This document shows, one piece after another, positions 55,790 to 64,000 of a DNA stretch of 64,000 nt. This DNA comes from Thioclava pacifica DSM 10166. Its GTDB lineage: Bacteria; Pseudomonadota; Alphaproteobacteria; Rhodobacterales; Rhodobacteraceae. The stretch spans positions 26,174 to 90,173 of the forward strand of contig NZ_AUND01000003.1 of NCBI RefSeq assembly GCF_000714535.1. The letters are read 5' to 3'. Each line of letters begins with the position of its first letter. Within the stretch, counting starts at the first letter, position 1. The notes below the pieces were generated by a model. The model worked only from the letters and a program-made list of their open reading frames with translations, was not told the origin of the DNA and did no database searches. The position numbers and the translations under genes are program-made.

Positions 55790-56956
55790 ATGCGGACCTG
55801 GCTTCCTCTCTCGATGATCGGCTTTGCACTGGCAGGTCCCACGGCGGGGCCAGCGGTCGCCCAAGGCGTGCCGACCTTCGATCTGCGCCTCTTCGCAGAG
55901 CGGCAGGCCATCCTTGAGCAGACCGATCGGGACCTGGCACTGCAGCAGGACCGGCTAAGCCGCGAGGAGGAACTGGCCGAAATCGAGCGCCAGCAACTCG
56001 CCTCCCTCGAAGGGCTGATGGATGCTATGTCGCTTGGCGCTGGAGACGTGGCCGGAACCGTGGCGGGGCTCGAGGCGGGGCAGGGGGCGGTAGACGACGT
56101 CGAAAGCGCGGCCGCCAGTCTTTATGCGCCCGAGGACACCAATCCAGCGGCAGCGCGGATGTTCGGCGATGCCAGGGAGGGGATCGAGGAGCTGATCATC
56201 CGCGCGGCACGCGACACCCATAGTCTGTCCGGGGTCGGCCGCGCAGGTCTTTCGCTCGTGCAATGGCGCTGTCTCTTGCAGGCGCTGATCTGGCAGGAAA
56301 GTCGTTTCCAGATCGGGGCACGCTCACCCGTGGGGGCCTTCGGACTTACCCAGATCATGCCCGGTACCGCGGGCGATCTCGGGATCTACCCGGCCTATTA
56401 CGACGATCCCTATCTGCAGGTCACCGGCGGTGCGCGATACCTCGCACAAATGCTGAACATGTTCGATGGCAACATTATCCATGCGCTCGCCGCCTATAAC
56501 GCCGGTCCTGGCAATGTGCAGGATTATGGCGGTGTGCCGCCTTTCGCGGAAACCCAGCACTATGTCGTGGTGATCCCGCAGCAGTACAACAGCTACCTCG
56601 CGGCCGTGGGCGGCATCGATGCGCTCGGCACCATCGACCCTGTGCTCCTCGCCAACGCGAGTTTCAGCCTCTCGGCCCACGGCGCAGGGGTCTATGGCGA
56701 CTATTCGCTGGTCTCGGTCCGTGCCGCCGCCCTGCGGGTTCAGGACATCATCACCCGCATTGGTGAGACCGAGGATCTCCACGAGGCCATCGCGCTCAAC
56801 ACCTATGCCCGGGCCGAACTGGCCCGGCTGGTCGCAATCCGGACCCGGATCAAGGCCGCCCGAACCGAGCCACTCAGCGCCGAGCAGATCGCCTTGGCGG
56901 CAGCGCAAGCTGCCGAGCGACAATACATGGATTTCAGTCAGGAGGATTTGCGTTGA
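55790..56956 (+). CDS. Second lytic transglycosylase with helical N-terminus
   Basis: A 388-residue exported protein. After a signal peptide (LPLSMIGFALAGPTAGPAVA) comes a helical region of about 100 residues (QAILEQTDRDLALQQDRLSR, EEELAEIERQQLASLEGLMD), then the SLT domain: LLQALIWQESRFQIGARSPV (catalytic Glu in WQESRF), [40 protein letters not shown]. The C-terminal 90 residues are helical and end MDFSQEDLR, similar to the end of the next protein (MDFTLPDLEP). It starts 5 bases after the lipoprotein gene, and its stop overlaps virB5. A T4SS operon with two transglycosylases is unusual; this one could have a structural role. Confidence 0.88.
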   Translation: MRTWLPLSMIGFALAGPTAGPAVAQGVPTFDLRLFAERQAILEQTDRDLALQQDRLSREEELAEIERQQLASLEGLMDAMSLGAGDVAGTVAGLEAGQGAVDDVESAAASLYAPEDTNPAAARMFGDAREGIEELIIRAARDTHSLSGVGRAGLSLVQWRCLLQALIWQESRFQIGARSPVGAFGLTQIMPGTAGDLGIYPAYYDDPYLQVTGGARYLAQMLNMFDGNIIHALAAYNAGPGNVQDYGGVPPFAETQHYVVVIPQQYNSYLAAVGGIDALGTIDPVLLANASFSLSAHGAGVYGDYSLVSVRAAALRVQDIITRIGETEDLHEAIALNTYARAELARLVAIRTRIKAARTEPLSAEQIALAAAQAAERQYMDFSQEDLR

Positions 56957-57750
56957 ACCTGCGCCTGCCCCGTTCCCTTTTCGCCGGTAGCATTGCTCTC
57001 GCGCTTGCCCTCAATGTCACCGGACCTGTCGCGGCACAGGGTGTGCCCACGGTGGACACTCAGAACATTGCTCAGGAAATCCGCCAGCTTCAACAGATGC
57101 TGCAGGATTTCGGGATCCAGACGGATCTTCTGGACAATGCGTTGGAGCAACTGGACATGCTGCAAAGCCAGCTCGATCAGCTGAACGAGATGTATGCCTC
57201 GCTCACCGGGCCGCGCAGTATCCTCGGGCTTGCCATGGGCGGGGACCTCGACTCCTTGCTTGAGGCCAACTTCGAAGACATCCCCGGCCTGATCCGAGGC
57301 ATCCAGGCGGGTGATTGGAGCGCTCTCATCGGGCCCAATGCCGGGCCCATGCGCACGCAGATGGAACAGGCGCTGGCAAGCGCCGGGTTCGACGAGGATT
57401 CACTCCGCGAAATCGCTACCAGCGGCAATCCGGGCGCCGAAGGCGTGGCCACGCGGGCAACCACAGGTGCTGTAATGTCGGCGGCGGCGCAGAACAGCCA
57501 CGCAGAGGCGGAACAGTCTCTCGAACGGGTGGAACGTCTGGTCGAGATGATCCCGGACATGGAAGATCTCAAAGCCTCGATGGATCATAACACACGCGTC
57601 ACGGCGGAACTCGCCATCGCCATGACCCGGATGTGGGAGCTGGAAGCGATCCAAACCCTGGGCGCTGGCAATGCAGGCGTGGTTGACGCCGCCACCGTTG
57701 CTGAAGAACGCCGCTACATGGACTTCACCTTGCCGGATCTTGAGCCGTGA
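56953..57750 (+). CDS. virB5: VirB5/TrbJ-like protein
   Basis: A 265-residue exported protein with a signal peptide (LFAGSIALALALNVTGPVAA) and a long amphipathic helix (EIRQLQQMLQDFGIQTDLLD, NALEQLDMLQSQLDQLNEMY), as in VirB5/TrbJ, the pilus-tip adhesin family. The C-terminus is again helical and ends ERRYMDFTLPDLEP, akin to the end of the preceding transglycosylase. The start codon is TTG at 56953, overlapping the stop of the gene before and preceded by GGAGG. Confidence 0.82.
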   Translation: MNLRLPRSLFAGSIALALALNVTGPVAAQGVPTVDTQNIAQEIRQLQQMLQDFGIQTDLLDNALEQLDMLQSQLDQLNEMYASLTGPRSILGLAMGGDLDSLLEANFEDIPGLIRGIQAGDWSALIGPNAGPMRTQMEQALASAGFDEDSLREIATSGNPGAEGVATRATTGAVMSAAAQNSHAEAEQSLERVERLVEMIPDMEDLKASMDHNTRVTAELAIAMTRMWELEAIQTLGAGNAGVVDAATVAEERRYMDFTLPDLEP

Positions 57751-58412
57751 GTGGGGTAGGAGTGATGACTGCGCGCGAACTCGTGGAAGAGGAACTTGTC
57801 TACGGTGCCCTGCGCCGGGAACAGCTTTGGCGAGTGATCGGCCTTTCCGGGGCAGGCTTTGGCGTATTCGGCTGTTTGACGGCTGCGGCTGTCGCGCTGA
57901 TGGTCGAGACGCCGCCTCCCGTGGTTGTGCCATACGATCCCGCCACCGGGATGGCGCTCCCCAATGCCACGGTTGAAACCGTGTCGCTCGCCGAACGGCC
58001 TGCCGTGATCGAAGGGCAAATCTACCGCTACATTCTCGACCGCGAAACCTACAACCAGCTCGACAACGATCTTCGTGTCCGCCGTGTCCTGGCACAGTCT
58101 TCCGGGTCGGCCGAGGCCAGCATGCGCGCGATGTGGACATCGGGTCAGGAGAACTATCCGCCGACGCGATACGGGGCTGCGGCCGAGATGGCCGTTGAGA
58201 TCGCATCGATCACCCTTATTGGCGAGAACCGCGCCCAGGTGCGGCTCAGAAAGCGCCTGACAAGCCCGCAGGGGGTACAGGATGGATCGTTCACTGCCAC
58301 GTTGATGTTCGAGTTCCGGCCCGAGCGGACCCGCGCGATCGACGATGTCTGGCAAAACCCTTTCGGTTTCACCGTTACCCAATATGCCATCCGATCGGAC
58401 CGTTCCGAATGA
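57747..58412 (+). CDS. virB8: T4SS core protein VirB8
   Basis: A 221-residue bitopic inner-membrane protein with a short cytosolic start, a single helix (VIGLSGAGFGVFGCLTAAAV) and the periplasmic NTF2-like domain (AVIEGQIYRYILDRETYNQL, YPPTRYGAAAEMAVEIASIT, and LMFEFRPERTRAIDDVWQNP FGF in its last strands). VirB8 nucleates the assembly. The start is GTG at 57747, coupled to the stop of virB5; ATG at 57765 would also be possible. virB9 overlaps its end by 4 bases. Confidence 0.92.
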   Translation: MSGVGVMTARELVEEELVYGALRREQLWRVIGLSGAGFGVFGCLTAAAVALMVETPPPVVVPYDPATGMALPNATVETVSLAERPAVIEGQIYRYILDRETYNQLDNDLRVRRVLAQSSGSAEASMRAMWTSGQENYPPTRYGAAAEMAVEIASITLIGENRAQVRLRKRLTSPQGVQDGSFTATLMFEFRPERTRAIDDVWQNPFGFTVTQYAIRSDRSE

Positions 58413-59110
58413 CTCGCACTCCAATCTCTGCGCTGCTGGCCGCCAGTATTCTCGCGTTCGCGGGAACGACTGCTTTGGCCGAAACTACGCCCCGCCCAGG
58501 TTCTCATGACAATCGCGTGCGCATCGCGACCTGGACTGAAGGCCAGGTTTACCGTGTCGTCACGACTCTGACCCGCGTCACCACAGTCGAATTCGGTGAG
58601 GGTGAAACCATCCGCTCGATCATCGCCGGCGATACGGTCGGGTTTCAATTCGACGGTGTCCCGGGTGGCCGTGCCTTCGCCATCAAGCCGACAGCATCTG
58701 GCGTCGCCACTAACATCACCGTCTACACCAACCGCCGTTCCTACTACTTCCATGTCGTCGAAGCCCGGGAGACGCCGCATTATGTCGTGCAGTTCCGCTA
58801 TCCTGAAAACCGCGTGCAACCCACCAGGGCGGTTGCGTCCGATGCGCCGAACGCGAATTATGCGGTCAGTGCCCGAGAAGAGTTCACGCCGACGGCTATC
58901 TGGGATGATGGTACCTTCACGTATTTCCGGTTTGCACGGAACGCGCCGGTGCCCGCCATCTTCCGATATTCGAACGGCAGGGAACGCGCGGTCAACAGCC
59001 AGGCCTTGAGTGACGGCGTCATCCGCGTGTCCGGCGTCAACCGGCAATGGGTCCTTCGCCTTGGCGAAGAGGTGATTTGCGTCCAGGACGCAGGACAGGC
59101 CACATCATGA
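58409..59110 (+). CDS. virB9: T4SS outer-membrane core protein VirB9
   Basis: A 233-residue exported protein of the VirB9/TrbG family with a signal peptide (ALLAASILAFAGTTALAETT). The N-terminal beta domain has VYRVVTTLTRVTTVEFGEGE and AFAIKPTASGVATNITVYTN, the C-terminal domain FTPTAIWDDGTFTYFRFARN and PAIFRYSNGRE, the stretch that contacts VirB7 and VirB10. One C-terminal Cys (EEVICVQDAG) could pair with a Cys of the small lipoprotein. Overlaps virB8 and virB10 by 4 bases at each end. Confidence 0.94.
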   Translation: MTRTPISALLAASILAFAGTTALAETTPRPGSHDNRVRIATWTEGQVYRVVTTLTRVTTVEFGEGETIRSIIAGDTVGFQFDGVPGGRAFAIKPTASGVATNITVYTNRRSYYFHVVEARETPHYVVQFRYPENRVQPTRAVASDAPNANYAVSAREEFTPTAIWDDGTFTYFRFARNAPVPAIFRYSNGRERAVNSQALSDGVIRVSGVNRQWVLRLGEEVICVQDAGQATS

Positions 59111-60432
59111 CCGAAGGTACGGAAGACCTCGCCGCGCGCCTCGCGGCTCTCGAAGGTTCGACAGGCAAAGCGAAGGCAAACAAGCGGCCTGCGCCGCTTG
59201 CCGCGATCCTTGGAGTCGTCGGCATCGCGGCAGCAGGTGGTCTGGCGTGGGCTGCCCTGCAGCCGTCGGCAGAAGCGCCAATGGCGACCGCCGCGCCGGA
59301 AGAGTTCCAGAGCAGCGGCCCCGGATTCGGAGATCTGGCGCCAATTTCTGCCCCGGAGCCCAGCCAAGCCCCGCCTGCGGACACAGGCCCGAGCGAGTCG
59401 GAACTCGCGCTGATGGAAAGTCTTGCGACATTGAGAGCGGAACTCGAGGAACTGCGCGCAAGACCGGCCGAGGCCGCGGATAGCGGGGCGGAGCAGGCGA
59501 TTGCGGACCTGAGGGCGCAAATTGCCACCTTACAGGAAGCATCCGCCGAGGCGCAGCGTGTCCTCGAGCGGCAGCTGACAGAGCGGGATCGCGAATTGGA
59601 TCAGCTCCGCATGGACTTGGAACTTGCACGGCTTGCACCACCAGAGCCGACCTCATTGGGACCAAGTGAAGAAGAATTGCGGCTGGCCGAACTCGAAAGG
59701 CGGCGCGCAGCCGAAGCTGAGGCCCGCGCAGAGCGCATCGCGTCTCCTATGATCGCGTTCTCCGGGATGGGCGCGGGTGCGGATAGGGAGAATACGCTGG
59801 AAGCCGCGCGTCTGAATGCAGATGAAGCCTTTGTTCGTTCGGGCGCGCAACCAGCACAGGTGACACGTGCCGAAGTGATCGCGAACCCATCGAACACGGT
59901 TGTTCAGGGCACCATGATTCAGGCTGTGACAGAGACGGCCCTCGACAGCACACTGCCCGGCGCGATCCGCGCCATCGTCTCGGAAGACGTCCATTCTTTC
60001 GATGGAACGCGTATCCTGATCCCGCGCGGCGCACGGCTGATCGGGCGCTACCGCTCCGATGTCGCACTCGCCCAATCACGCGTCATGGTGGCATGGGACA
60101 GGATCATCTTGCCCGATAATCAGACCGTGCAGATCAGCGCCTTCGGTGGAGACGAACTCGGCCGTACTGGCACCACCGGGTTTGTCGACACCCGTTTCGC
60201 GCAACGCTTCGGCTCCGCCGCGCTGATCTCCTTGATCGGCGCCTTGCCTGCGGCTGCGGCGGGTCAAATCGACAGCGAGGCGGCGGCCGATGTTGCGAGC
60301 GATGTCGGCACGGATCTGCGCGATAGCACGCAAAGCGTGATGCAGGACTATCTGGCGATCCGGCCAGTGATACATGTCGATCAGGGTACACGGATCACGG
60401 TCATGGTCGATCGTGACCTCGAGATTTTCTGA
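59107..60432 (+). CDS. virB10: T4SS scaffold protein VirB10
   Basis: A 441-residue protein that spans both membranes: cytosolic N-terminus, one helix (PLAAILGVVGIAAAGGLAWA), a long periplasmic Pro/Glu-rich and coiled-coil part (ESLATLRAELEELRARPAEA, LERQLTERDRELDQLRMDLE), then the beta-barrel TrbI/VirB10 domain (VVQGTMIQAVTETALDSTLP, GAIRAIVSEDVHSFDGTRIL, IPRGARLIGRYRSDV, and ITVMVDRDLEIF at the end). It senses ATP energy from VirB4/VirB11 in known systems. The start at 59107 overlaps the virB9 stop; virB11 starts one base after its stop. Confidence 0.95.
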   Translation: MTEGTEDLAARLAALEGSTGKAKANKRPAPLAAILGVVGIAAAGGLAWAALQPSAEAPMATAAPEEFQSSGPGFGDLAPISAPEPSQAPPADTGPSESELALMESLATLRAELEELRARPAEAADSGAEQAIADLRAQIATLQEASAEAQRVLERQLTERDRELDQLRMDLELARLAPPEPTSLGPSEEELRLAELERRRAAEAEARAERIASPMIAFSGMGAGADRENTLEAARLNADEAFVRSGAQPAQVTRAEVIANPSNTVVQGTMIQAVTETALDSTLPGAIRAIVSEDVHSFDGTRILIPRGARLIGRYRSDVALAQSRVMVAWDRIILPDNQTVQISAFGGDELGRTGTTGFVDTRFAQRFGSAALISLIGALPAAAAGQIDSEAAADVASDVGTDLRDSTQSVMQDYLAIRPVIHVDQGTRITVMVDRDLEIF

Positions 60433-60433
60433 C

Positions 60434-61468
60434 ATGGCTGCAAGTTATCTGGAAGCGTCGCTCGACCGTTTCGGCCCCGAGGTCCTGCGCGACGACACGA
60501 TCGAGATCTGCATCAATCCCGACGGACAAGTCTGGGGCGAATTCCAGGGCGATCACTTCATGCGAGGTCTAGGCAGCCCGCTGAGCCAAACCGAGATCAA
60601 GGACCTCGGCAACCAGATCGCCTCGGCCGCCTCGACGACGCTCAGCACGAAGAAGCCCATTGTCTCGGTCTCGATCCTATATCGAGATCGCCCGATCCGC
60701 GCGCAGGTGATCCAGCCGCCGGCAGTCGAGGGCGGGTTTTCAATATCGTTGCGCTTCTTCTCCTCCCTGCCGCTAGAGGCAATCCGGCTCGGCTTCCTCT
60801 ATGGAAAGGAGCGCAGCCTCGAAGGTCTGCGGCGCGAACGAAACGCCGCGCTGCGCGATGTGGTTGCCTCCGGCGACATCGACGCCGCGCTGCGCTTCTG
60901 CGTCGAGAACAAGCTCAACATGATCGTTTCGGGCGGTACATCGACCGGCAAGACGGTCGCGGCGCGCAAGATCCTTTCGCTGATCGCGCCCGAAGAGCGG
61001 ATCATCACTATCGAGGAGGCGGCCGAGCTGCGCCCCGAGCAGCCCAATGCCGTGACGTTGATCGCGGACCGGGACACGGATGCCCGCAGTGCCGATGTGC
61101 TCTTGGCCTCAACGCTTCGCATGCGACCTGACCGGATCGTCCTGGGCGAAGTCCGCGGGCGCGAGGCGATGACGTTTCTCGAGGCAATCAACACCGGCCA
61201 CGGTGGATCGCTGACTACGCTCCATGCCGAGACTCCACAACTTGCTGTTCGCCGCCTCGCCATCGCCGCCCTGAAAACGGATGTGCCGATGACCTATGCC
61301 GACATGATCGATTATATTGAGGGCTCGATCGACGTGATCATTCAGGCAGGCCGCCATGAAGGCGCGCGCGGAATCACCGAGTTCTTTCTCCCGGGTCAAA
61401 CCACAGATTTGAACCTCGACACGGTCGACGGCAGAGTCAACAAGAGCCCCTCCGTTGCCGCTGAGTAA
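60434..61468 (+). CDS. virB11: T4SS hexameric ATPase VirB11
   Basis: A 344-residue AAA-like secretion ATPase. Landmarks: the N-terminal domain (TIEICINPDGQVWGEFQGDH), Walker A MIVSGGTSTGKTVAARKILS, the Asp box ERIITIEEAAELRPEQPNAV, Walker B RPDRIVLGEVRGREAMTFLE, and the His box INTGHGGSLTTLHAE. It acts as a switch between pilus formation and DNA transfer. The ATG at 60434 comes directly after the virB10 stop. Intact, length normal. Confidence 0.96.
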   Translation: MAASYLEASLDRFGPEVLRDDTIEICINPDGQVWGEFQGDHFMRGLGSPLSQTEIKDLGNQIASAASTTLSTKKPIVSVSILYRDRPIRAQVIQPPAVEGGFSISLRFFSSLPLEAIRLGFLYGKERSLEGLRRERNAALRDVVASGDIDAALRFCVENKLNMIVSGGTSTGKTVAARKILSLIAPEERIITIEEAAELRPEQPNAVTLIADRDTDARSADVLLASTLRMRPDRIVLGEVRGREAMTFLEAINTGHGGSLTTLHAETPQLAVRRLAIAALKTDVPMTYADMIDYIEGSIDVIIQAGRHEGARGITEFFLPGQTTDLNLDTVDGRVNKSPSVAAE

Positions 61469-61483
61469 AAAAGGACCCCCCAG

Positions 61484-61903
61484 ATGCGAAAACCAGTCCT
61501 CGCAGTCATGCTTGCCGCCCTTGCGGGCCCACTTGTGGCGCAGACTTCGCCTCCGATCTCAAACGATCTCACGGTCGATATGTCGCCTCAACAGTACCGG
61601 ATCTGCAACGAACGTCCGGCGCGACCGACTTGGATGGACGAAATCAATCCGCGTGAAGCTTACAAGGCGCTGACGTTGATGCGTCTCTACGAGTTGCGGT
61701 CATGGGAGGCGATCAACGAAAGTGGCGATTGCGGCTGTGATGTGCGCTTCCCGTCTTGGGATGCCGCTTCGACCGAGTACGAGGAACAGTTCGCGAGCAA
61801 CACCCAAGCGGAGCACACTCAAGCCCAATTGGCCCTCCGCAAAGAACAGAACCAGATCGCCCGCGCCGTCCAGGATATCTGCGAAGCGCAAGGCAACTGG
61901 TAA
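61484..61903 (+). CDS. Exported T4SS-operon protein, 139 aa
   Basis: A 139-residue protein with a signal peptide (KPVLAVMLAALAGPLVAQTS) and a mature part that begins with PISNDLTVDMSPQQYRICNE and contains three cysteines (RICNER; GDCGCDVRFPSWD), then a helix (EEQFASNTQAEHTQAQLALR). It lies between virB11 and virB6, with virB6 starting in its stop codon region. Small exported proteins at this spot occur in other alphaproteobacterial T4SS operons (TrbK- or EEX-like); a role in entry exclusion or pilus assembly is possible, but not shown. Confidence 0.7.
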   Translation: MRKPVLAVMLAALAGPLVAQTSPPISNDLTVDMSPQQYRICNERPARPTWMDEINPREAYKALTLMRLYELRSWEAINESGDCGCDVRFPSWDAASTEYEEQFASNTQAEHTQAQLALRKEQNQIARAVQDICEAQGNW

Positions 61904-62928
61904 TGAGCATCGTCAGCTGGATGGTTGGAACCGCCGACGGCTTCCTCGCCGATGCGGCCGAGTCCCAGTTCGGGGCCGTGGCGAGCAATACCGGCACGAT
62001 CGTCCTGCTGATGGTCACGCTTTCGCTGATCGGCGTCTGCATCAACATGGCATTCCAGTTCCGCAGCATGGATGGGGCAAGTTTCTTCTGGTACCTGATC
62101 AAGCTGATGCTGATAGGGGTCTTCGCTTTCAACTGGGCCAACTTCAACGCTGTCGCAAATGCAGTCATTGGTGGGCTCGACTATGTGGCGGGCGCACTGA
62201 TTTCCTCGGTCGGCGGCGGAGGGGCGGGGGCCACATACTTCGCGGCCGAGTTCGATGATCTCATTTCAGAGTTCAGCCAATACTTGAACGCCATCGGCAG
62301 CAACCTGAACTGGATGACAGGTGCAATCTTGGGCGGCATAGGGCTCGTTCTGTTGAGCCTTCTTGGCTTCATGACCGGCATCGTGCTCATATTCGCCAAG
62401 ATGATGCTGACCCTCATGCTCGGCCTCGCTCCGATCATGATCGCACTGTCGCTCTTTGACGCGACCAAGGATTTTTTTCACAGATGGGTCTCGACGACGA
62501 TCAGCTACGCCTTCTACCCCATCGTCATAGCCGCCATGTTCTCGACCGTCGTCGGCATGGCGAATTCGCTGCTGGCCCAGATCGGTGATCCGAACTCCGC
62601 GACCAACATCGGCTCGCTGGTGCCGTTCTTCGTCATGGTGTTCCTGGCCAAAGGATTTGTAGCAGCAACACCCCTGATCGTTCGCGGCATCTCGGGAAAC
62701 CTAATGGTGGCGGCGGCACCGGCGATTGTCAGCGGGTCCGCAGGGGTACTGCGAGGGCTGGCTAACACATCTGGTGTTCAGGGCAGGGCGCGGATAGGGG
62801 CGCTCACGACGGGTGAGGCGATTGGACGTGGAACTGTACACGCTCCTGCTGCGGTAAAGAGCGCCGCGGCGACGGCGAGCGCGCAGGTGGTCAGGATGGC
62901 CGAGAGGGCAAAGCGATTGGGAAGATAA
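61903..62928 (+). CDS. virB6: T4SS inner-membrane protein VirB6
   Basis: The 341-residue product is a polytopic protein of the VirB6/TrbL family with five to seven helices: TGTIVLLMVTLSLIGVCINM, FFWYLIKLMLIGVFAFNWAN, GGIGLVLLSLLGFMTGIVLI, MLTLMLGLAPIMIALSLFDA and VPFFVMVFLAKGFVAATPLI. The central Trp/Phe-rich loop (KDFFHRWVSTTISYAFYPIV) is typical. The C-terminus is an Ala/Arg-rich cytosolic tail. It is the last gene of the operon; nothing of virD4, a relaxase or an oriT follows within the window. The ATG at 61903 overlaps the stop of the preceding gene (TAATG). Confidence 0.92.
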   Translation: MSIVSWMVGTADGFLADAAESQFGAVASNTGTIVLLMVTLSLIGVCINMAFQFRSMDGASFFWYLIKLMLIGVFAFNWANFNAVANAVIGGLDYVAGALISSVGGGGAGATYFAAEFDDLISEFSQYLNAIGSNLNWMTGAILGGIGLVLLSLLGFMTGIVLIFAKMMLTLMLGLAPIMIALSLFDATKDFFHRWVSTTISYAFYPIVIAAMFSTVVGMANSLLAQIGDPNSATNIGSLVPFFVMVFLAKGFVAATPLIVRGISGNLMVAAAPAIVSGSAGVLRGLANTSGVQGRARIGALTTGEAIGRGTVHAPAAVKSAAATASAQVVRMAERAKRLGR

Positions 62929-62967
62929 GCATAGGGAGAATTGCTCTAGTTCTGTGCTTTGCGGCGG

Positions 62968-64000
62968 CTATTCCCAGTCATCGTTTTCACCTCCAAAGTC
63001 GAAGTGATTTCGCGCGACAACTTTCGCCTTGATCGCCTTCATCCCCCATTTCCCACGCTTCTTATCGAAACTTGCAACAGCCACGCCTTCCACAATATCG
63101 CCCGCCTGTACCCCTTCAGCAGTGATCATGTGAGGAGGAATGAAGATATCTCCAAGTGTGAACCCCAGCCCGCTCGGCGTCACGTTCGTTGCCTCGCGGA
63201 ATGGGCGACAGACATCAGCAGAAGGTGATTGTTCGGTGGGTTCAATTTCGAGAATACGCGTGCGAAGGCCGTTCTTCGAATGGTGCTGGGAAAGACGAAC
63301 TGCCACGGTGGTTCCAATCTCCACCTGCCACGGGCAAAGTGAGATTGGGCAAGTTCCATCCACGCCGCGTGCTACGATGACGTGAAGCAGAGACTTTCCA
63401 TGGTTGATGTGGTCGATGACACCAACCCGAAAGGGCATGATGTCCATGGGTGTGCCGTCTTCCCGGCGGCTGATCCGGTGAATTATTGTGCGCTTTGGCT
63501 CGGCCTTTGATGTCTCTAATTGCAACTTGATCGGCGTTCCTTCGGCCAACCTGCGGATGTCCGGATGGCTGTCGGGCAGGCTCAACTCGATTGCGAACGG
63601 ATTCCCCTTCACATAGATTCTGCGGCGCCTTCGAGGCTTCTGACCATCTCGCCCCTCGATGGTGAAAACGTCCCCGAGGCACGCATCGGTCCACGGGAGG
63701 TGCGAGAAAAGCAAAGCTTCCGCCGCATCGCTCAGGCTGCCATAGAAGGCGCGATCAGTCGTGTTCGGCGTCACCGCAGAAAGTCTTTCAACAAGACTCT
63801 GTGCTTCGCGGGGTATCGCGTATCCGGCGCGGGCGCGGTGTGCAATCATTCGCTCTGCCTCGAACCGGGCTTCGGCAGGGTGGCTTTCTTCCAACAGAGC
63901 CGCGAACTTGAGGCGGACCTTCCCTACGAAGTTATCGTCCTGTGAACAGCTCAGGGCCTTGGCATAGCACGAGCGCCGAGCAGTGTCCCACCGGGTGGTG
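62968..64000 (-). CDS. Unknown plasmid protein, cut by the window edge
   Basis: The frame is open to the right edge, so the start lies outside the window. The visible 343 residues begin RWDTARRSCYAKALSCSQDD and continue NFVGKVRLKFAALLEESHPA, a pattern known from large proteins of unknown function on alphaproteobacterial plasmids. The C-terminal part (LGDIFIPPHMITAEGVQAGD, IVEGVAVASFDKKRGKWGMK) resembles an OB/cold-shock-like fold and may bind nucleic acid. A TTG at 63894 preceded by no ribosome binding site is not a credible start. It is convergent with the T4SS operon (39 bases between the stops). Confidence 0.7.
   Translation of the reverse strand, partial: TTRWDTARRSCYAKALSCSQDDNFVGKVRLKFAALLEESHPAEARFEAERMIAHRARAGYAIPREAQSLVERLSAVTPNTTDRAFYGSLSDAAEALLFSHLPWTDACLGDVFTIEGRDGQKPRRRRRIYVKGNPFAIELSLPDSHPDIRRLAEGTPIKLQLETSKAEPKRTIIHRISRREDGTPMDIMPFRVGVIDHINHGKSLLHVIVARGVDGTCPISLCPWQVEIGTTVAVRLSQHHSKNGLRTRILEIEPTEQSPSADVCRPFREATNVTPSGLGFTLGDIFIPPHMITAEGVQAGDIVEGVAVASFDKKRGKWGMKAIKAKVVARNHFDFGGENDDWE

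Overview
The window is part of a large conjugative plasmid (or plasmid-like secondary replicon) of an alphaproteobacterium, most likely of the order Rhodobacterales. The grounds are a complete repABC partition/replication cassette (6.3-9.7 kb, minus strand), a virB-type type IV secretion operon (51.6-62.9 kb), high GC with short alphaproteobacterial operons, and protein sequences of Rhodobacteraceae type. The species cannot be named. No rRNA, tRNA or CRISPR array was seen.

Layout. 0-6.2 kb: ssb, several unknown plasmid proteins and a very long ParB-like protein. 6.2-9.8 kb: repC, repB and repA, with a candidate antisense ctRNA and attenuator between repB and repC and two perfect parS-like palindromes. 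10-12.4 kb: a serine recombinase with a res-like region, then a winged-HTH protein behind a palindromic operator. 12.4-13 kb: relics of an ABC exporter operon. 13.2-17.5 kb: groES-groEL and htpG. 17.6-21.3 kb: a graveyard of tniA/tniB, IS66 and P-type ATPase pseudogenes. 21.3-42 kb: a stress and protein-quality-control island. 42-46.2 kb: SulP transporter, an XRE regulator, an HTH protein and an exported cysteine-rich protein. 46.6-51.1 kb: a parDE locus whose parE is split by an IS66-type element that carries an ArsB/NhaD-like transporter. 51.2-64 kb: the T4SS operon and the start of one more plasmid gene cut by the window edge.

The most interesting unit is the 13-42 kb proteostasis region. 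Its core genes (ClpG/ClpK-type disaggregase, small Hsp20s, FtsH, HtpX, thioredoxin, KefB-like antiporter, PsiE, DegP relic) match the known enterobacterial/Pseudomonas locus of heat resistance (LHR, also called TLPQC). Here that core is extended with GroESL, HtpG, CbpA/CbpM, a third Hsp20, a rhomboid protease overlapping a ClpP-fold membrane serine protease, a bacterioferritin without the usual haem methionine, an ETHE1-like metallo-hydrolase, an NDUFS4-domain protein, and a protein that joins a ribosome-hibernation (HPF/RaiA) domain to sigma-70-like regions. The minus-strand genes from ftsH (35.9 kb) to kefB (23.1 kb) look like one long transcription unit with several overlapping starts; htpX, the hsp20 genes, psiE and cbpAM run the other way. 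A CTTGAAA-type heat-shock promoter and a multi-hairpin, ROSE-like leader precede the first hsp20 gene.

Together the window suggests a self-transmissible plasmid that gives its host a second, mobile set of chaperones and membrane proteases. Parts of it are decaying: degP has lost its active site, parE is interrupted, and the tni, ATPase and ABC genes are broken. No relaxase, coupling protein (VirD4) or oriT was recognised in this window, so mobility rests on the T4SS alone.
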